Source: Vibrio cyclitrophicus (GTDB lineage Bacteria > Pseudomonadota > Gammaproteobacteria > Enterobacterales > Vibrionaceae). Taken from it: a DNA stretch of 64,000 nt. A program made the position numbers and the translations under genes. The DNA is taken from positions 186,001-250,000 of the forward strand of contig NZ_AP025481.1 in the NCBI RefSeq assembly GCF_024347435.1, written 5' to 3'. The notes below the pieces were generated by a model that saw only the letters and a list, made by a program, of their open reading frames with translations, searched no databases and had not been told where the DNA came from. Shown here one piece after another: positions 20,636 to 29,753 of the stretch (position 1 is the first letter of the stretch; every line of letters begins with the position of its first letter).

Positions 20636-21928
20636 CTAATTCATCGTGCGAGCGAAGCGTTTTAGTAGCTTGCTGCTTTCATCTTCGACTTTGTCTAGGC
20701 TGTTCTCAACGCTAGAGCGGTCAGCGAAGATATTGTCGAACTCACGGTGCATCACTTCACGGATCTGCGGGTAATAACCTAAGCGGTAGCCCTTAGTCCA
20801 TTCGCCCGATTTAAGGCTTAGCTGCTTAACACCCACTTCTGCGTCTGGTTGTTCTTTGTAGTAACCAGACTCTTTCGCTAGTTCATATGCAGCGGTTGTT
20901 ACAGGTACATAGCCCGTGGTTTTGTGCCAGTAAACCTGTGTTTCAGGCTTAGTCAGGTAGTCAAAGAATGCAGCCACACCTTTGTCTTGTTGTTGGTCAT
21001 GACCATTGAGTGCAAACAGAGCGGCACCACCAATGAAGGTTAAGCCAGCATCCGGGTTAACCGATTTCCAGTATGGAAGGTAAGTTGTGCCTAACTCGAA
21101 AGGTACGCGGTTACGTAAACCACCGAATGAACCTGAAGAGCCCATCCACATTGCCACTTCTTGGCGCTCGAAAGGCGTTTGGTTTGCATCCCAATCGCTG
21201 CCGTAATACTTGTAATAACCTAGATCTGACCACTCTTTCATCTTGCTAACGTGCATCATCATGTCTTTGGTGTTGAACATGATCTTAGTGGATAGGCCGT
21301 CGTAGCCGTTGTTCTGGTCAGAGACTGGCAGGTTATGGCGAGACTTGAAGTTCTCGAACATGATCCATGGCGTTAGAGATTGAGAAAACGCGATGTGTCC
21401 GTCTTCCTTCAGCTTTTTAGCAACAACTTCTAGTTCTTCATAAGTTTTAGGTGCCTCTGCACCGACTTCCGCAAGAAGGTCTTTGTTGTAGTAAAGAACT
21501 GGGGTCGAACTGTTGAAAGGCATACCAATCATCTTGCCTTGGCTGTCTGCATAGAAGTTACGAACGCCCGCTAGGTAGTCGTTCGAATTAAAGTTGTAGC
21601 CAGACTCAACCAGAATATCTTGTACGGGTTTGGCGACACCTTTAGCGTTCATGATGGTTGCAGCACCGGCATCGAATACTTGTAGAATGTTAGGAGCTTC
21701 GCCTGCTCGATATGCCGCGATACCCGCTGTTAAGGTCTCTGTGTATGAACCTTTATAGATTGGCGTGATCTTGTAATCATCTTGTGACGCATTAAAGTCA
21801 GTCGCAATCTTATTGACGGTTTCTCCAAGTTGGCCGCCCATTGCGTGCCACCAAGTGACTTGAGTCGTTGCGAACGCTGGCATTGCCGCTGTTGCGGAAA
21901 GAACGCCTGCCAAAATTAGCTTATTCAT
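20636..21928 (-). CDS. ugpB: sn-glycerol-3-phosphate-binding periplasmic protein
   Basis: A 430-residue extracellular solute-binding protein (family 1) with a signal peptide of about 20 residues ending in AFA. Matches to UgpB include TQVTWWHAMGGQLGETVNKIATDFN at the mature N-terminus, YPQIREVMHREFDNIF and a typical length (E. coli 438). It binds sn-glycerol-3-phosphate and its diesters in the periplasm and delivers them to UgpAE. It is the first gene of the operon. A candidate Pho box lies 120 bp upstream, so phosphate starvation is the likely signal. Confidence 0.95.
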   Translation of the reverse strand: MNKLILAGVLSATAAMPAFATTQVTWWHAMGGQLGETVNKIATDFNASQDDYKITPIYKGSYTETLTAGIAAYRAGEAPNILQVFDAGAATIMNAKGVAKPVQDILVESGYNFNSNDYLAGVRNFYADSQGKMIGMPFNSSTPVLYYNKDLLAEVGAEAPKTYEELEVVAKKLKEDGHIAFSQSLTPWIMFENFKSRHNLPVSDQNNGYDGLSTKIMFNTKDMMMHVSKMKEWSDLGYYKYYGSDWDANQTPFERQEVAMWMGSSGSFGGLRNRVPFELGTTYLPYWKSVNPDAGLTFIGGAALFALNGHDQQQDKGVAAFFDYLTKPETQVYWHKTTGYVPVTTAAYELAKESGYYKEQPDAEVGVKQLSLKSGEWTKGYRLGYYPQIREVMHREFDNIFADRSSVENSLDKVEDESSKLLKRFARTMN

Positions 21929-22047
21929 CTTCTTTTCCTTTTGGATGAAATCGATGTAGAGGTATTGAATTAGAGTATTAACGAGACGGTAGGGGTGTCG
22001 TTTGAAGCTATCTTGAACAGGCCATATTTCACTTACGTGGCTAAACC

Positions 22048-22065
22048 GTTTCAGTGATATGAAAG
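22048..22065 (-). promoter_or_regulatory. Candidate Pho box upstream of ugpB
   Basis: On the minus strand CTTTCAT-ATCA-CTGAAAC shows two 7-bp half-sites separated by 4 bp, close to the PhoB consensus CTGTCAT-N4-CTGT(A/C)A(C/T), with one mismatch in the first half and one in the second. It sits about 120 bp before the ugpB start. Ugp is a classic Pho regulon operon. Confidence 0.55.
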
Positions 22066-22162
22066 ATTCGTTTCGATTTTATTTAAGAGTAAAGTTATTG
22101 ATGGTTTTGATGTTGAACATGTTCGGTTTTTAAGACGTTTTATTGAACAACTGTTGTTCAAT

Positions 22163-22185
22163 AAAAAATCCTCTCGATGGAGAGG
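22163..22185 (-). terminator. Terminator after the 2OG oxygenase gene
   Basis: On the minus strand CCTCTCC-ATC-GAGAGG is followed by ATTTTTTAT, about 30 bp after the stop codon. Confidence 0.75.
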
Positions 22186-22215
22186 CTTAGAAGAAGGTTC
22201 GATGTGGATACAGTT

Positions 22216-22827
22216 TTAGTGCGCGATGTCCAATTGGTTGTCTTTCACGCCGTTAATACGGAACCAACCAGCGATACTGAATCGCTCTGTGTTAGTAGGC
22301 AGAACCTCGTGTGGGAATTGTTCAGACAAGAATACCAATAGTCGACCACCCTTTGGTGGAATGGTCGCGATGTGGTTGTCTTTTAGATCGTAAACCACGA
22401 GCTCACCAGCGTCTTCTTCTGTCCACTCATCATTCATGTAGAACACAGTAGTCAGGCGGCGGTTTTCATTGCCCTTGAAACAATCTAAGTGCTTCTGGTA
22501 GAAGTCGCCTTTTTCGTATTTAGCAAAGTGCGCTTCGTACTCGAACAGACCCAAAAAGAACGCTTGGTTTGCCGCTAAACGAATTTGTTCCATCTTGTCT
22601 AAAAACAGAGATGCTGGCTGACCCATATCACGGCGTACCCACTGAATTTTGTCACTACGAATCGTTGCTTCTCGTGCTACATCATCGTTACGGCCGATCC
22701 TAGCCTTTTTCCAGTTCTCTGGAATGCAATCCCTCAATGCCACCACTTCTTCGTGAGTTAAGAAGTCGTCCCAAACGAAATAACCTTGGGTAGAAAGAGC
22801 ATCGATCAATTGGTTCATGTATAGCAC
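22216..22827 (-). CDS. 2-oxoglutarate/Fe(II)-dependent oxygenase (prolyl-hydroxylase-like)
   Basis: A 203-residue protein of the SM-20/PHD-type 2OG-Fe(II) oxygenases. The metal triad is H113-L-D115 (in FYQKHLDCF) and H173 (in FPHEVLPT), and the 2-oxoglutarate Arg is R182 (TERFSIAGWFR). The family hydroxylates prolines. The Pseudomonas relative PPHD acts on elongation factor EF-Tu, so a translation-factor target is possible here, but this is inference. A second Met at residue 4 (MNQLIDAL) is an equally good start. It is a single-gene unit with its own terminator. Confidence 0.88.
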   Translation of the reverse strand: MLYMNQLIDALSTQGYFVWDDFLTHEEVVALRDCIPENWKKARIGRNDDVAREATIRSDKIQWVRRDMGQPASLFLDKMEQIRLAANQAFFLGLFEYEAHFAKYEKGDFYQKHLDCFKGNENRRLTTVFYMNDEWTEEDAGELVVYDLKDNHIATIPPKGGRLLVFLSEQFPHEVLPTNTERFSIAGWFRINGVKDNQLDIAH

Positions 22828-23189
22828 TCAGACAATAAATTAGAGGCGCATATATAGTCCGAATAACTCGGGCTAACAAATCACATGTTTTGTTGTCACG
22901 ACAAATAGATTCATAAGCTTTATCTGAAAGGTTGATAGAGCAAGGTTTCCGATAATGTGAGCATTCAATAATGATGAAAAACATCGGATTAAATTGATGA
23001 TCATCTTTGAAATTTGGTCCCATTGCACTGAGTTGAATTGGATTTGAGTAATTTAGTGGTTACCAGTGGAAATCTTGATGCGAGCTATCTATCCGGTTTT
23101 AGATTATTGTTTTTAACAAAATGATCACAATTAAAGTTGGATTTGCTAATATATAGGTCTGACCAGTTGTTTTATCACAAGGAGTGGGT
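22828..23189. other. Intergenic region, no gene seen
   Basis: This 362-bp divergent region lies between the oxygenase and the MBL-fold gene. It is AT-rich and holds presumably both promoters. I see no ORF, RNA or strong inverted repeat. Confidence 0.6.
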
Positions 23190-23978
23190 TTGCAGCTGCA
23201 TACCATTAAAGGCTATATCCAAGACATGTATCTCGTAGAGTACCCTGACAGGTTGCTCTTGCTTGATGGTGCGTGTCGAGCCGACATCCCGCATTTGAAG
23301 GATTTCATCGAAACTGAGCTTGTGCGTGATTTTGCTGATTTGCATACGGTTGTGGTTACGCACATGCATCCAGACCACGCAGGAGCAGCGCACAAGCTCA
23401 GAAAGCTGACCAATTGTCATTTGGTTGCAGCAAACCGAGACAAGGATTGGTATTACGGCATTGATGGCATTTTGATGCATCTGACCGATCTGGCATTGGC
23501 ACGATGGATGGCGAACCGATTGGGCAAGCCAAAAGCAAATTTGTGGTATTCAAGAAAGTTAAAGCCCGACTTCAAGTTGTCGGATGGTGATAGCATTCCG
23601 GGGTTTGATGACTGGTTAGTTCTAGAAACACCGGGTCACACTGACAGAGATCTTTCCGTCTATTGCCCATCACACAGTATTGCCTATGTGGCGGACTTAA
23701 TGGTCGAGGTCAAAAAGAAGCTGATTCCGCCTTTCCCAATTTTTCATCCCAATAAGTATCGAGAGTCGGTATCCCGTATTTATGACATGCAGCTCGACAC
23801 CTTGCTGGTGGCGCATGGGGGACAAGTGAATTTGAGTGAGCAAGCGTTTGAACATCTGCTGATGAGTGCGCCAAGAAGGCCAGTGACACATTGGCGAGTG
23901 ACTAAAATCAAACTCAAAGGTTTGGTTAAATCTGTTTGGCGGTTTGGGTTTAAAGAGAAAAAAAATCGCCATAAATAA
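23190..23978 (+). CDS. Metallo-beta-lactamase-fold hydrolase
   Basis: A 262-residue cytoplasmic protein with the MBL metal motif T-H-M-H-P-D-H-A near residues 57-64 and later metal ligands in LETPGHTDRDLSVY and VAHGG. This is the glyoxalase II-like layout, with a basic C-terminal tail. The start is set at TTG 23190, because AAGGAG lies 5 nt before it. The GTG at 23184 overlaps that ribosome site. The substrate is unknown. It is closed by a terminator shared with the rim genes. Confidence 0.85.
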   Translation: MQLHTIKGYIQDMYLVEYPDRLLLLDGACRADIPHLKDFIETELVRDFADLHTVVVTHMHPDHAGAAHKLRKLTNCHLVAANRDKDWYYGIDGILMHLTDLALARWMANRLGKPKANLWYSRKLKPDFKLSDGDSIPGFDDWLVLETPGHTDRDLSVYCPSHSIAYVADLMVEVKKKLIPPFPIFHPNKYRESVSRIYDMQLDTLLVAHGGQVNLSEQAFEHLLMSAPRRPVTHWRVTKIKLKGLVKSVWRFGFKEKKNRHK

Positions 23979-24010
23979 AAAAGGCCAGTCTCAAAGACTG
24001 GCCTTTATTA
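23976..24010. terminator. Bidirectional terminator between the MBL gene and rimB
   Basis: GGCCAGTC/GACTGGCC with loop TCAAA has A6 before and TTT after, between converging genes. Confidence 0.9.
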
Positions 24011-24053
24011 GTGTGTGTTGTTGACTCACTATTTGAGCTGTGGAGCAGTTCAA

Positions 24054-24482
24054 TTAGTGAGAAATTAGAAACTCACCAGCTGGGTCAACAATCACTTTGT
24101 CACTCATGCCTTGACGACCAAGCAGCATCATATAAGTCATATCCTGACGGTTGCTTAGCGTGATATCGATAGGCCATTCTTGACCCCCAATTTTTAGCAT
24201 GGTTTCAATCACACAGCGGTGTTCAACTTCGCCGTTCGATGATTTGATTCTTTTACTCGTTTTCAGCTTCGCCTTGCAGCGCACAGTCTCTTCTAGGTGG
24301 TAAACGTCTGGGTGAAGATCGAATTCAACGAAGTTTTCACCGTCTGTTTTTACACATAGTAGATTGTCTACGTGTAGAGAAGAGGTTTGAGCCCCTGTAT
24401 CAACACGCGTATGTAGTCCAGTTATCCCTAACTCTGGTAAGCAAAGTGCTTCTGTATTCCCTATGATCATTTTATTGTTCAT
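24054..24482 (-). CDS. rimB: RimK-associated aspartyl-type protease (ATP-dependent Zn protease family)
   Basis: About 142 residues, counted from the ATG at 24482 (MNNKMIIGN). An upstream in-frame ATG at 24497 would add five residues. It has the retropepsin-like motif R-V-D-T-G-A in LHTRVDTGAQTSSLHVD and the C-terminal ligand region MLLGRQGMSDKVIVDPAGEFL. This is the family annotated as putative ATP-dependent zinc protease and named RimB in Pseudomonas, where it acts with RimK on poly-glutamate tails of ribosomal protein S6. It lies 32 bp after rimK on the same strand, which supports that role. The symbol rests on family and context. Confidence 0.8.
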   Translation of the reverse strand: MNNKMIIGNTEALCLPELGITGLHTRVDTGAQTSSLHVDNLLCVKTDGENFVEFDLHPDVYHLEETVRCKAKLKTSKRIKSSNGEVEHRCVIETMLKIGGQEWPIDITLSNRQDMTYMMLLGRQGMSDKVIVDPAGEFLISH

Positions 24483-24514
24483 GTTTTTTCCAATCATGAG
24501 TAAACGGCGTTTAA

Positions 24515-25420
24515 TCAGCCTTTGCCACGAGTACGGTTAGCGTTTGGTTTTGCATTTTTCTCGATGAATCCGAAAATCATATCTGCTACATCTTTGCCTG
24601 TCGCTTTCTCGATACCTTCTAAGCCTGGAGAAGAGTTCACTTCCATTACAACAGGGCCATTCTTAGATTGTAGAATATCGACACCACATAGGTTTAACCC
24701 CATGATTTTAGCTGCATTGATCGCTGTTGCGCGCTCTTCTTTGGTTAGTTTAACCAGTTGAGCTGTACCGCCACGGTGCAGGTTAGAGCGGAATTCACCC
24801 TCACCAGCTTGGCGCTTCATTGCTGCAATAACCTTGTTACCCACAACAAAACAACGGATGTCTGCGCCATTAGCTTCTTCAATGAACTCTTGAACCAATA
24901 TGTTCGCTTTTAGGCCCATGAATGCTTCGATAACGCTTTCAGCTGCTTTGTTTGTTTCTGCTAGAACCACACCGATACCTTGAGTACCTTCAAGAAGCTT
25001 GATAACCAGTGGCGCGCCACCTACGTTTTTGATCAAGTCTTGAATCTTGTCTGGGCGGCTAGCGAAACCTGTTTTTGGTAAGCCAATACCTTTGCGAGAC
25101 AACAATTGTAGTGAGCGCAGTTTGTCGCGAGAACGACTGATTGCTACTGACTCATTGATACAAAAAGTGCCCATCATTTCGAATTGGCGAACAACCGCAG
25201 TCCCGTAAAAGGTAATGGAAGCGCCAATACGTGGAATAACAGCATCGTATTGAGGTAGCTCTTCACCCATGTAGCGAATCTTCGGATTGTTACTCGCGAT
25301 ATCTATATCACAGTGCAGCGTGTCGATAACATCGACCTGGTGACCACGTGCTTCTCCAGCCGCTTTTAAGCGAGAAGTAGAGTATAGATTTTCGTTGCGA
25401 GAAAGAATTGCGATACGCAT
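24515..25420 (-). CDS. rimK: Ribosomal protein S6--L-glutamate ligase
   Basis: A 301-residue ATP-grasp ligase, length as in E. coli RimK (300). Features: N-terminal [18 protein letters not shown], the ATP-grasp glycine loop [14 protein letters not shown], the strand [16 protein letters not shown] and the metal-binding ending [15 protein letters not shown]. RimK adds glutamates to the C-terminus of S6 and makes poly-alpha-glutamate. It is first in a two-gene unit with rimB. Confidence 0.95.
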   Translation of the reverse strand: MRIAILSRNENLYSTSRLKAAGEARGHQVDVIDTLHCDIDIASNNPKIRYMGEELPQYDAVIPRIGASITFYGTAVVRQFEMMGTFCINESVAISRSRDKLRSLQLLSRKGIGLPKTGFASRPDKIQDLIKNVGGAPLVIKLLEGTQGIGVVLAETNKAAESVIEAFMGLKANILVQEFIEEANGADIRCFVVGNKVIAAMKRQAGEGEFRSNLHRGGTAQLVKLTKEERATAINAAKIMGLNLCGVDILQSKNGPVVMEVNSSPGLEGIEKATGKDVADMIFGFIEKNAKPNANRTRGKG

Positions 25421-26022
25421 GGCGTTTCCTTAGTTAATACCTGATTGGTAACTGCAAATAAATGAGTTGTTAGCTGAGCTTTCAGTTTTTTCTGAGGCTC
25501 CTTGCTTGCTTCGGGGCGAACCTTAAGGCTTTTCGTTTAACTAAGAAAACGAATTAAATTTGTCGAGTCGACAACAGAAATTTATCGAATGTGTGAGCTA
25601 TTGGTACAGCAGGCTTGAGAGGGGATTTGGAATGGAAAAGCGAGTTGAGACCTAACTCATATTGGGGGTAGGAGCCTATTAGGTTGTGCTCAACTCGCGT
25701 TAACTCGGTGCTAAAAAGTGTACTAATAACGCCAGTTACATAGCTCTATAAGTGTTCGTAGCGCTTCTCTTTCGAGCTTGCTACAGGTGCTTTTTAACTT
25801 ATTAAGATAGTATTTTCTCATGGTCATTACTCTCTCTAGTTAGGCTTTATTTACAACCTATGGTTTGTTGCTGACCCGTTCATTATGGTTAATTAAGAGG
25901 AACTAGAAAACAGATGGTATTTTTATTGGTTGTTCCTGTTTTTGCCATATCACACTACTTTTTTACGATTGTGTTTTATAATGGGCTTAATTAGGAAGAG
26001 TTAGGTTTAAAAGGTTCATTAT
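25421..26022. other. Divergent intergenic region between rimK and the SgrR-like gene
   Basis: A 602-bp region without any long ORF. It holds one short candidate ORF (25723-25821, minus). The rest is AT-rich, with no tRNA-like or terminator-like structure that I can support. Confidence 0.5.
25723..25821 (-). CDS. Possible 32-residue basic peptide
   Basis: The minus-strand ATG at 25819-25821 is followed by 31 codons and TAG at 25723. The product starts MRKYYLNKLKSTCSKLEREA and ends in CNWRY. It is basic and likely helical. An AGAGAG ribosome site lies about 8 nt upstream, and a second in-frame ATG sits two codons earlier. It could be a leader peptide in the rimK upstream region or chance. No family is recognised. 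Confidence 0.35.
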   Translation of the reverse strand: MRKYYLNKLKSTCSKLEREALRTLIELCNWRY

Positions 26023-27807
26023 TTGTCTGATCTAAACATGATGCGTTACTACATGCGGCTAGAGTCGTTCGAGCCAAATATTTCTCACTCCGTGACCTTA
26101 ACGGAAGTGGCAGACAAGCTGTTTACCAGTTTGCGTCACGCTCGAACCTTGTTAGGTAAGATGCATCAAGCTGAATGGGTAGTGTGGGAACCAAAAGTTG
26201 GCAGGAATCAACGATCTAACCTGACCTTACGCTTTAGCAACCAAGAGCTGACGCAACATGTTGCTGGCAAATTGATAGAGCAGGGCAAATACGAAAAAGC
26301 CCTCTCGATTCTAGACAATGACCGCGCAATATTTGGTTCTCTCCTCCAAGAAACCTCGGGCGCGACAATGCGTGAAGGGCTGCTGCATGTCCAATTAACC
26401 TATAAACGTAAGTTTGAAGACCTGTTTCCGCACCATATTCACCGCAGTAGCGAACGATTTTTGATCAGGCAAGTATTCAGTTGCCTCGTCACTTGTAGTG
26501 GTAAAGGCGAGTTGAAGTCTGAGTTGGCGCACCATTGGGAATATGATTCTGATAAGTTAGTTTGGACTTTCTATTTGCGCCCAGGGCTTACTTTCCACGA
26601 TGGACAGCCAGTTGATGCTAAACAGTTAGTCTCGCTGTTTTCAGCCTTACAAACCTTGCCTTTCTATCAAACAGAGTTAGCTCATGTTGCTTCGGTTTAC
26701 AGTGAGCAGCCGTTAAGGATCAGCTTTCAACTCACCAAAGCAGATACCGGCTTTGCTGGTTTACTTGCTGGCGTTAAATATTCGATTCAACCCGCAGCGC
26801 AAGTGGCCCGTGAACCGTCACCATTAAGTTCTGTGTCCCATGCTGTTATTGGAACCGGCCCATTTAAAGTGATTGAGACCAACAATGAACGAATCAAGCT
26901 CGCCGCATTTGAGCACTATTATGGTTGCCGCTCTTTAACCGATGAGGTGACTATCTGGCAGTTTGAGGAATCAATGACGGGCACTGCTCGCTTCGATGAA
27001 AGCCAAATGCACGTATCGCCTTATGAAGATTCTTCTTGCTTTCATCAGTTAGGGAAAAGCGATGCGGAACTTGTTTCTGCAGACACAGACGGCCTTCGTA
27101 GCCGAGTCGAGGATGGGTGTCTGTTTATTCTATTCAATCAGAACTCAGCGGCTATTCCACTAAATAATGAGCAGCGCAAATTCCTTTCAGAACTGACTAA
27201 CCCACAAGCGATCTTGTCTCAGTTGGAACATAACAAAGGTCTGTTTAGTGTCTCTTTAGCTCAAAATATACTGCCAAGTTGGCAGAAATTGTATCGAACG
27301 CCTTCGAAAGAGGCACAACTGCCGAAAAAGATGAGTATTGCGGTTTACGACTATTATGCGTTGTATCGATGTGCGATTTGTGTATCCGACATACTCAAAC
27401 GGTATGGTGTGGACGTTGAGGTGAACACCTACAGTTTTCGAGAGTTGGCGCAGCTCTCTCAGAGTGGCGAGCTAAAGGAGGACTTGGTGCTGTGTAACTT
27501 AAACCTCGATGACAATGCCCCGTCTTCGCTGTTTTCGTGGATGATGAACGATCCTGTTTTGCACTCTGCTTTAGGAGAGATGAACAGCGACTGGCTCAAG
27601 CAGCGTTTAGACCATCACAAAGCGTCGGTTGAACTGCCGAATTACTTGGCAGAGTTGGAGCCCGTTGCATCGACGCTGATCTCGGATTATTGGTTAGTGC
27701 CTATGTTCCATCACCTACAAACCGTGCGTTTCCAAGGTATTCTGAAGAATGTAGCCATCACGAACTGGGGTTGGCCAGATTTCAAGAATGTATGGTCTGC
27801 GGATTAA
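26023..27807 (+). CDS. SgrR-type transcriptional regulator with solute-binding domain
   Basis: A 594-residue protein from a TTG start (AAGG ribosome site 8 nt upstream; an ATG is available five codons later). The N-terminal SgrR-like winged HTH covers about residues 1-110, with RHARTLLGKMHQAEWVVWEPKVGRNQRS as the recognition area. The rest is a periplasmic-binding-protein-like (SBP_bac_5) domain, including WEYDSDKLVWTFYLRPGLTFHDGQPVDA. In E. coli SgrR senses sugar-phosphate stress and activates the sRNA SgrS. Related vibrio proteins are widespread with unknown ligands. No sgrS/sgrT-like gene is seen beside it. The next gene on the same strand encodes an MBL-fold protein. Confidence 0.88.
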   Translation: MSDLNMMRYYMRLESFEPNISHSVTLTEVADKLFTSLRHARTLLGKMHQAEWVVWEPKVGRNQRSNLTLRFSNQELTQHVAGKLIEQGKYEKALSILDNDRAIFGSLLQETSGATMREGLLHVQLTYKRKFEDLFPHHIHRSSERFLIRQVFSCLVTCSGKGELKSELAHHWEYDSDKLVWTFYLRPGLTFHDGQPVDAKQLVSLFSALQTLPFYQTELAHVASVYSEQPLRISFQLTKADTGFAGLLAGVKYSIQPAAQVAREPSPLSSVSHAVIGTGPFKVIETNNERIKLAAFEHYYGCRSLTDEVTIWQFEESMTGTARFDESQMHVSPYEDSSCFHQLGKSDAELVSADTDGLRSRVEDGCLFILFNQNSAAIPLNNEQRKFLSELTNPQAILSQLEHNKGLFSVSLAQNILPSWQKLYRTPSKEAQLPKKMSIAVYDYYALYRCAICVSDILKRYGVDVEVNTYSFRELAQLSQSGELKEDLVLCNLNLDDNAPSSLFSWMMNDPVLHSALGEMNSDWLKQRLDHHKASVELPNYLAELEPVASTLISDYWLVPMFHHLQTVRFQGILKNVAITNWGWPDFKNVWSAD

Positions 27808-27971
27808 TATTTCTAACTAAATAGATTCACTATTCTTTTCTAGCCGATCTCGGCAGGTACACATATAGCCAAAATATAAGTTACACTAGCCGGTTTACTT
27901 TTTAGTTTTACTATGTAAACTAATCAGTGTAGTTTTGCGTTGGGATAGACCCAATGATTAAAGAGATACCA

Positions 27972-29033
27972 ATGAAAAAATATCTATTACCGATTTTAGG
28001 AGTACTTGCCGTGGTCGCTATCGTAAGCACAGGTTCACAATCAAACGACAATCTAGATAAGCTTCCGAAGAAGTTTGTTAACAGTGAGTTGGAATACAAA
28101 TCGGGTATGTCTGATATTTTTTCAATCTTGAAAGCTTACGTGACTGTGGAAAGAAATGAGCCGGTGCCACGAGCTGCATTGCCTCTGATACCGATGACAG
28201 CCGAGCAACTGATCGAAGAACAAGACGACGTTGCTTACCGCTTGGGTCACTCTAGCGTGATGATGAAACTGGATGGAAAACTAGTGATGACTGATCCTGT
28301 GTTTAGTGATCGCGCATCGCCAGTGCAATGGATGGGGCCAAAGCGCTTCCACCCAACACCAATCTCATTACAAGAACTGCCTGATATTGATGTGGTAGTG
28401 ATCAGCCACGATCATTACGACCATTTAGACAAAGGTGCCGTAAAGGTATTAGCAGACAAAGTAGGGACATTTTTGGTGCCACTCAGAGTCGGTGCTCTAC
28501 TAGAAAAGTGGGGCGTGGATAAAGCAAAGATCATTGAGTTGAACTGGTGGGAGTCAGCAACCGTTGCTGATATCGAGTTCACTTTGACGCCGACACAACA
28601 TTTTTCTGGGCGTGGCTTACTTGATCGTGACCAAACATTGTGGGGGAGTTGGGTCATTAACGCTTCAGATAAGAAAGTCTTCTTTAGTGGTGACTCTGGT
28701 TACTTCAACGGCTTTAAAGAGATTGGTGAGCGTTTCGGACCGTTTGATTTAACCATGGTTGAAACGGGCGCGTATAATTCACTCTGGGCGGATATTCATA
28801 TGTTCCCAGAGCAAAGCGTTCAAGCGCACATTGACCTTAAAGGTAAGGTGATGATGCCAATCCACAACAGCACGTTTGACCTTTCTATGCACGATTGGCA
28901 AGACCCAATGGAGCAAGCACTGACGATAAGCAAAGAGCGAGACGTGCAAATGGTGAGCCCTGTGATGGGTGAACGCCTGGTGATCGCAGAGCCAGTACCT
29001 GTTCAAGCATGGTGGAAACTAGCATCGAATTAG
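27972..29033 (+). CDS. UlaG/NAPE-PLD-like metallo-beta-lactamase-fold hydrolase, membrane-anchored
   Basis: About 353 residues from the ATG at 27972, where an AAAGAGA ribosome site precedes; the ATG at 27954 would add six. It has one N-terminal hydrophobic segment (LLPILGVLAVVAIVS), probably an anchor or uncleaved signal. The MBL core has YRLGHSSVMMKLDGKLVMTDPVF, the metal motif SHDHYDHLD, TPTQHFSGRG and FFSGDSGY. This pattern is that of the RomA/NAPE-phospholipase-D-like branch of the UlaG group, so a phospholipid or lactone substrate is conceivable. That is family inference only. Confidence 0.85.
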   Translation: MKKYLLPILGVLAVVAIVSTGSQSNDNLDKLPKKFVNSELEYKSGMSDIFSILKAYVTVERNEPVPRAALPLIPMTAEQLIEEQDDVAYRLGHSSVMMKLDGKLVMTDPVFSDRASPVQWMGPKRFHPTPISLQELPDIDVVVISHDHYDHLDKGAVKVLADKVGTFLVPLRVGALLEKWGVDKAKIIELNWWESATVADIEFTLTPTQHFSGRGLLDRDQTLWGSWVINASDKKVFFSGDSGYFNGFKEIGERFGPFDLTMVETGAYNSLWADIHMFPEQSVQAHIDLKGKVMMPIHNSTFDLSMHDWQDPMEQALTISKERDVQMVSPVMGERLVIAEPVPVQAWWKLASN

Positions 29034-29124
29034 AGCTGTTACCTAATTAGAACTGGCATCTAATTAAAACGGTCATCTAAGTTAGAGGTAGCCATACCGC
29101 TAATCTATATCAAATCAGCTCATA

Positions 29125-29165
29125 CAAAAAACGCCACCGATCGTACGATTCGGTGGCGTTTTTTT
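29125..29165. terminator. Bidirectional terminator after the NAPE-PLD-like gene
   Basis: ACGCCACCGA/TCGGTGGCGT with loop TCGTACGAT lies between A5 and T7. Confidence 0.9.
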
Positions 29166-29229
29166 CATCTTTCTAAAGATCGGCTTTGTTTCAAAGAGCC
29201 GATCTATTTCTAATCACTCATTCTCTAGA

Positions 29230-29655
29230 TCAGTTTTCTAGATTGTGAGCCATCTTGCTCGCGATTTTTCGAAACTGTTCTAACTCATCGTCGGCCATGC
29301 CTTTGGTCATTCTCTTCAGCATTTCACGATCAATATTCGCGACCTTATTCATGATCTCTTGACCCTTATCGGTCAGAACCAATAACTGGCTGCGCTTGTC
29401 TTCGGGATTAGGCGATTTCTTCACAAGTTCCTGACTGATCAACGCGTTAACGAGCCTAGTGACTTGCGCCTTATCGCGGTTTAGGAAGTGTGCAATATCA
29501 ATAGAAGTACATGGAGACTTCTTGGTAATGATCTTCATTACACGAATATTCATTGGCGCGATGTCAGAGTCCAAACTCTCAATCTGTTCACTCATTTGAC
29601 GTTTCAAAGAGTGTACCAAACGAAAGATGGATTCTAGCGATGTGTTATCAGACAT
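29230..29655 (-). CDS. MarR-family transcriptional regulator
   Basis: A 141-residue protein with a winged HTH at about residues 50-105: SIDIAHFLNRDKAQVTRLVNALISQELVKKS is the recognition helix region and DKRSQLLVLTDKGQEIM the wing. Helices at both ends form the dimer interface. It is divergent from a DUF2798 membrane gene, and the 98-bp gap contains two copies of a 15-bp palindrome. It probably represses both directions and releases DNA on binding a small lipophilic effector, as usual for MarR. Confidence 0.92.
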   Translation of the reverse strand: MSDNTSLESIFRLVHSLKRQMSEQIESLDSDIAPMNIRVMKIITKKSPCTSIDIAHFLNRDKAQVTRLVNALISQELVKKSPNPEDKRSQLLVLTDKGQEIMNKVANIDREMLKRMTKGMADDELEQFRKIASKMAHNLEN

Positions 29656-29675
29656 AAACGATCCTTAGAAATCTA

Positions 29676-29718
29676 GTTGACAATATCAACCATTTTATTT
29701 ATGGTTGACATTATCAAC
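29676..29718. promoter_or_regulatory. Twin palindromic operators between the MarR gene and the DUF2798 gene
   Basis: Two 15-bp inverted repeats, GTTGACAATATCAAC (29676-29690) and GTTGACATTATCAAC (29704-29718), share the arms GTTGA/TCAAC and lie 28 bp apart centre to centre. The second covers a TTGACA -35-like hexamer reading toward 29754. This is the expected layout of a MarR-type operator pair. Confidence 0.8.
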
Positions 29719-29753
29719 TTAATTGTTCGTAAATTCAAGACAGGAATATAGAT

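Noticed and set aside
27851..27856. GCCGATCTCGGC palindrome near 27844-27855 as a terminator after the SgrR-like gene
   Set aside because: Short stem with no loop to speak of and no T-run.
26023..29033. SgrR-like gene plus MBL gene as a sugar-phosphate stress system with SgrS RNA
   Set aside because: No Hfq-dependent RNA-like transcript with terminator or sgrT-like ORF is seen upstream of the SgrR-like gene.
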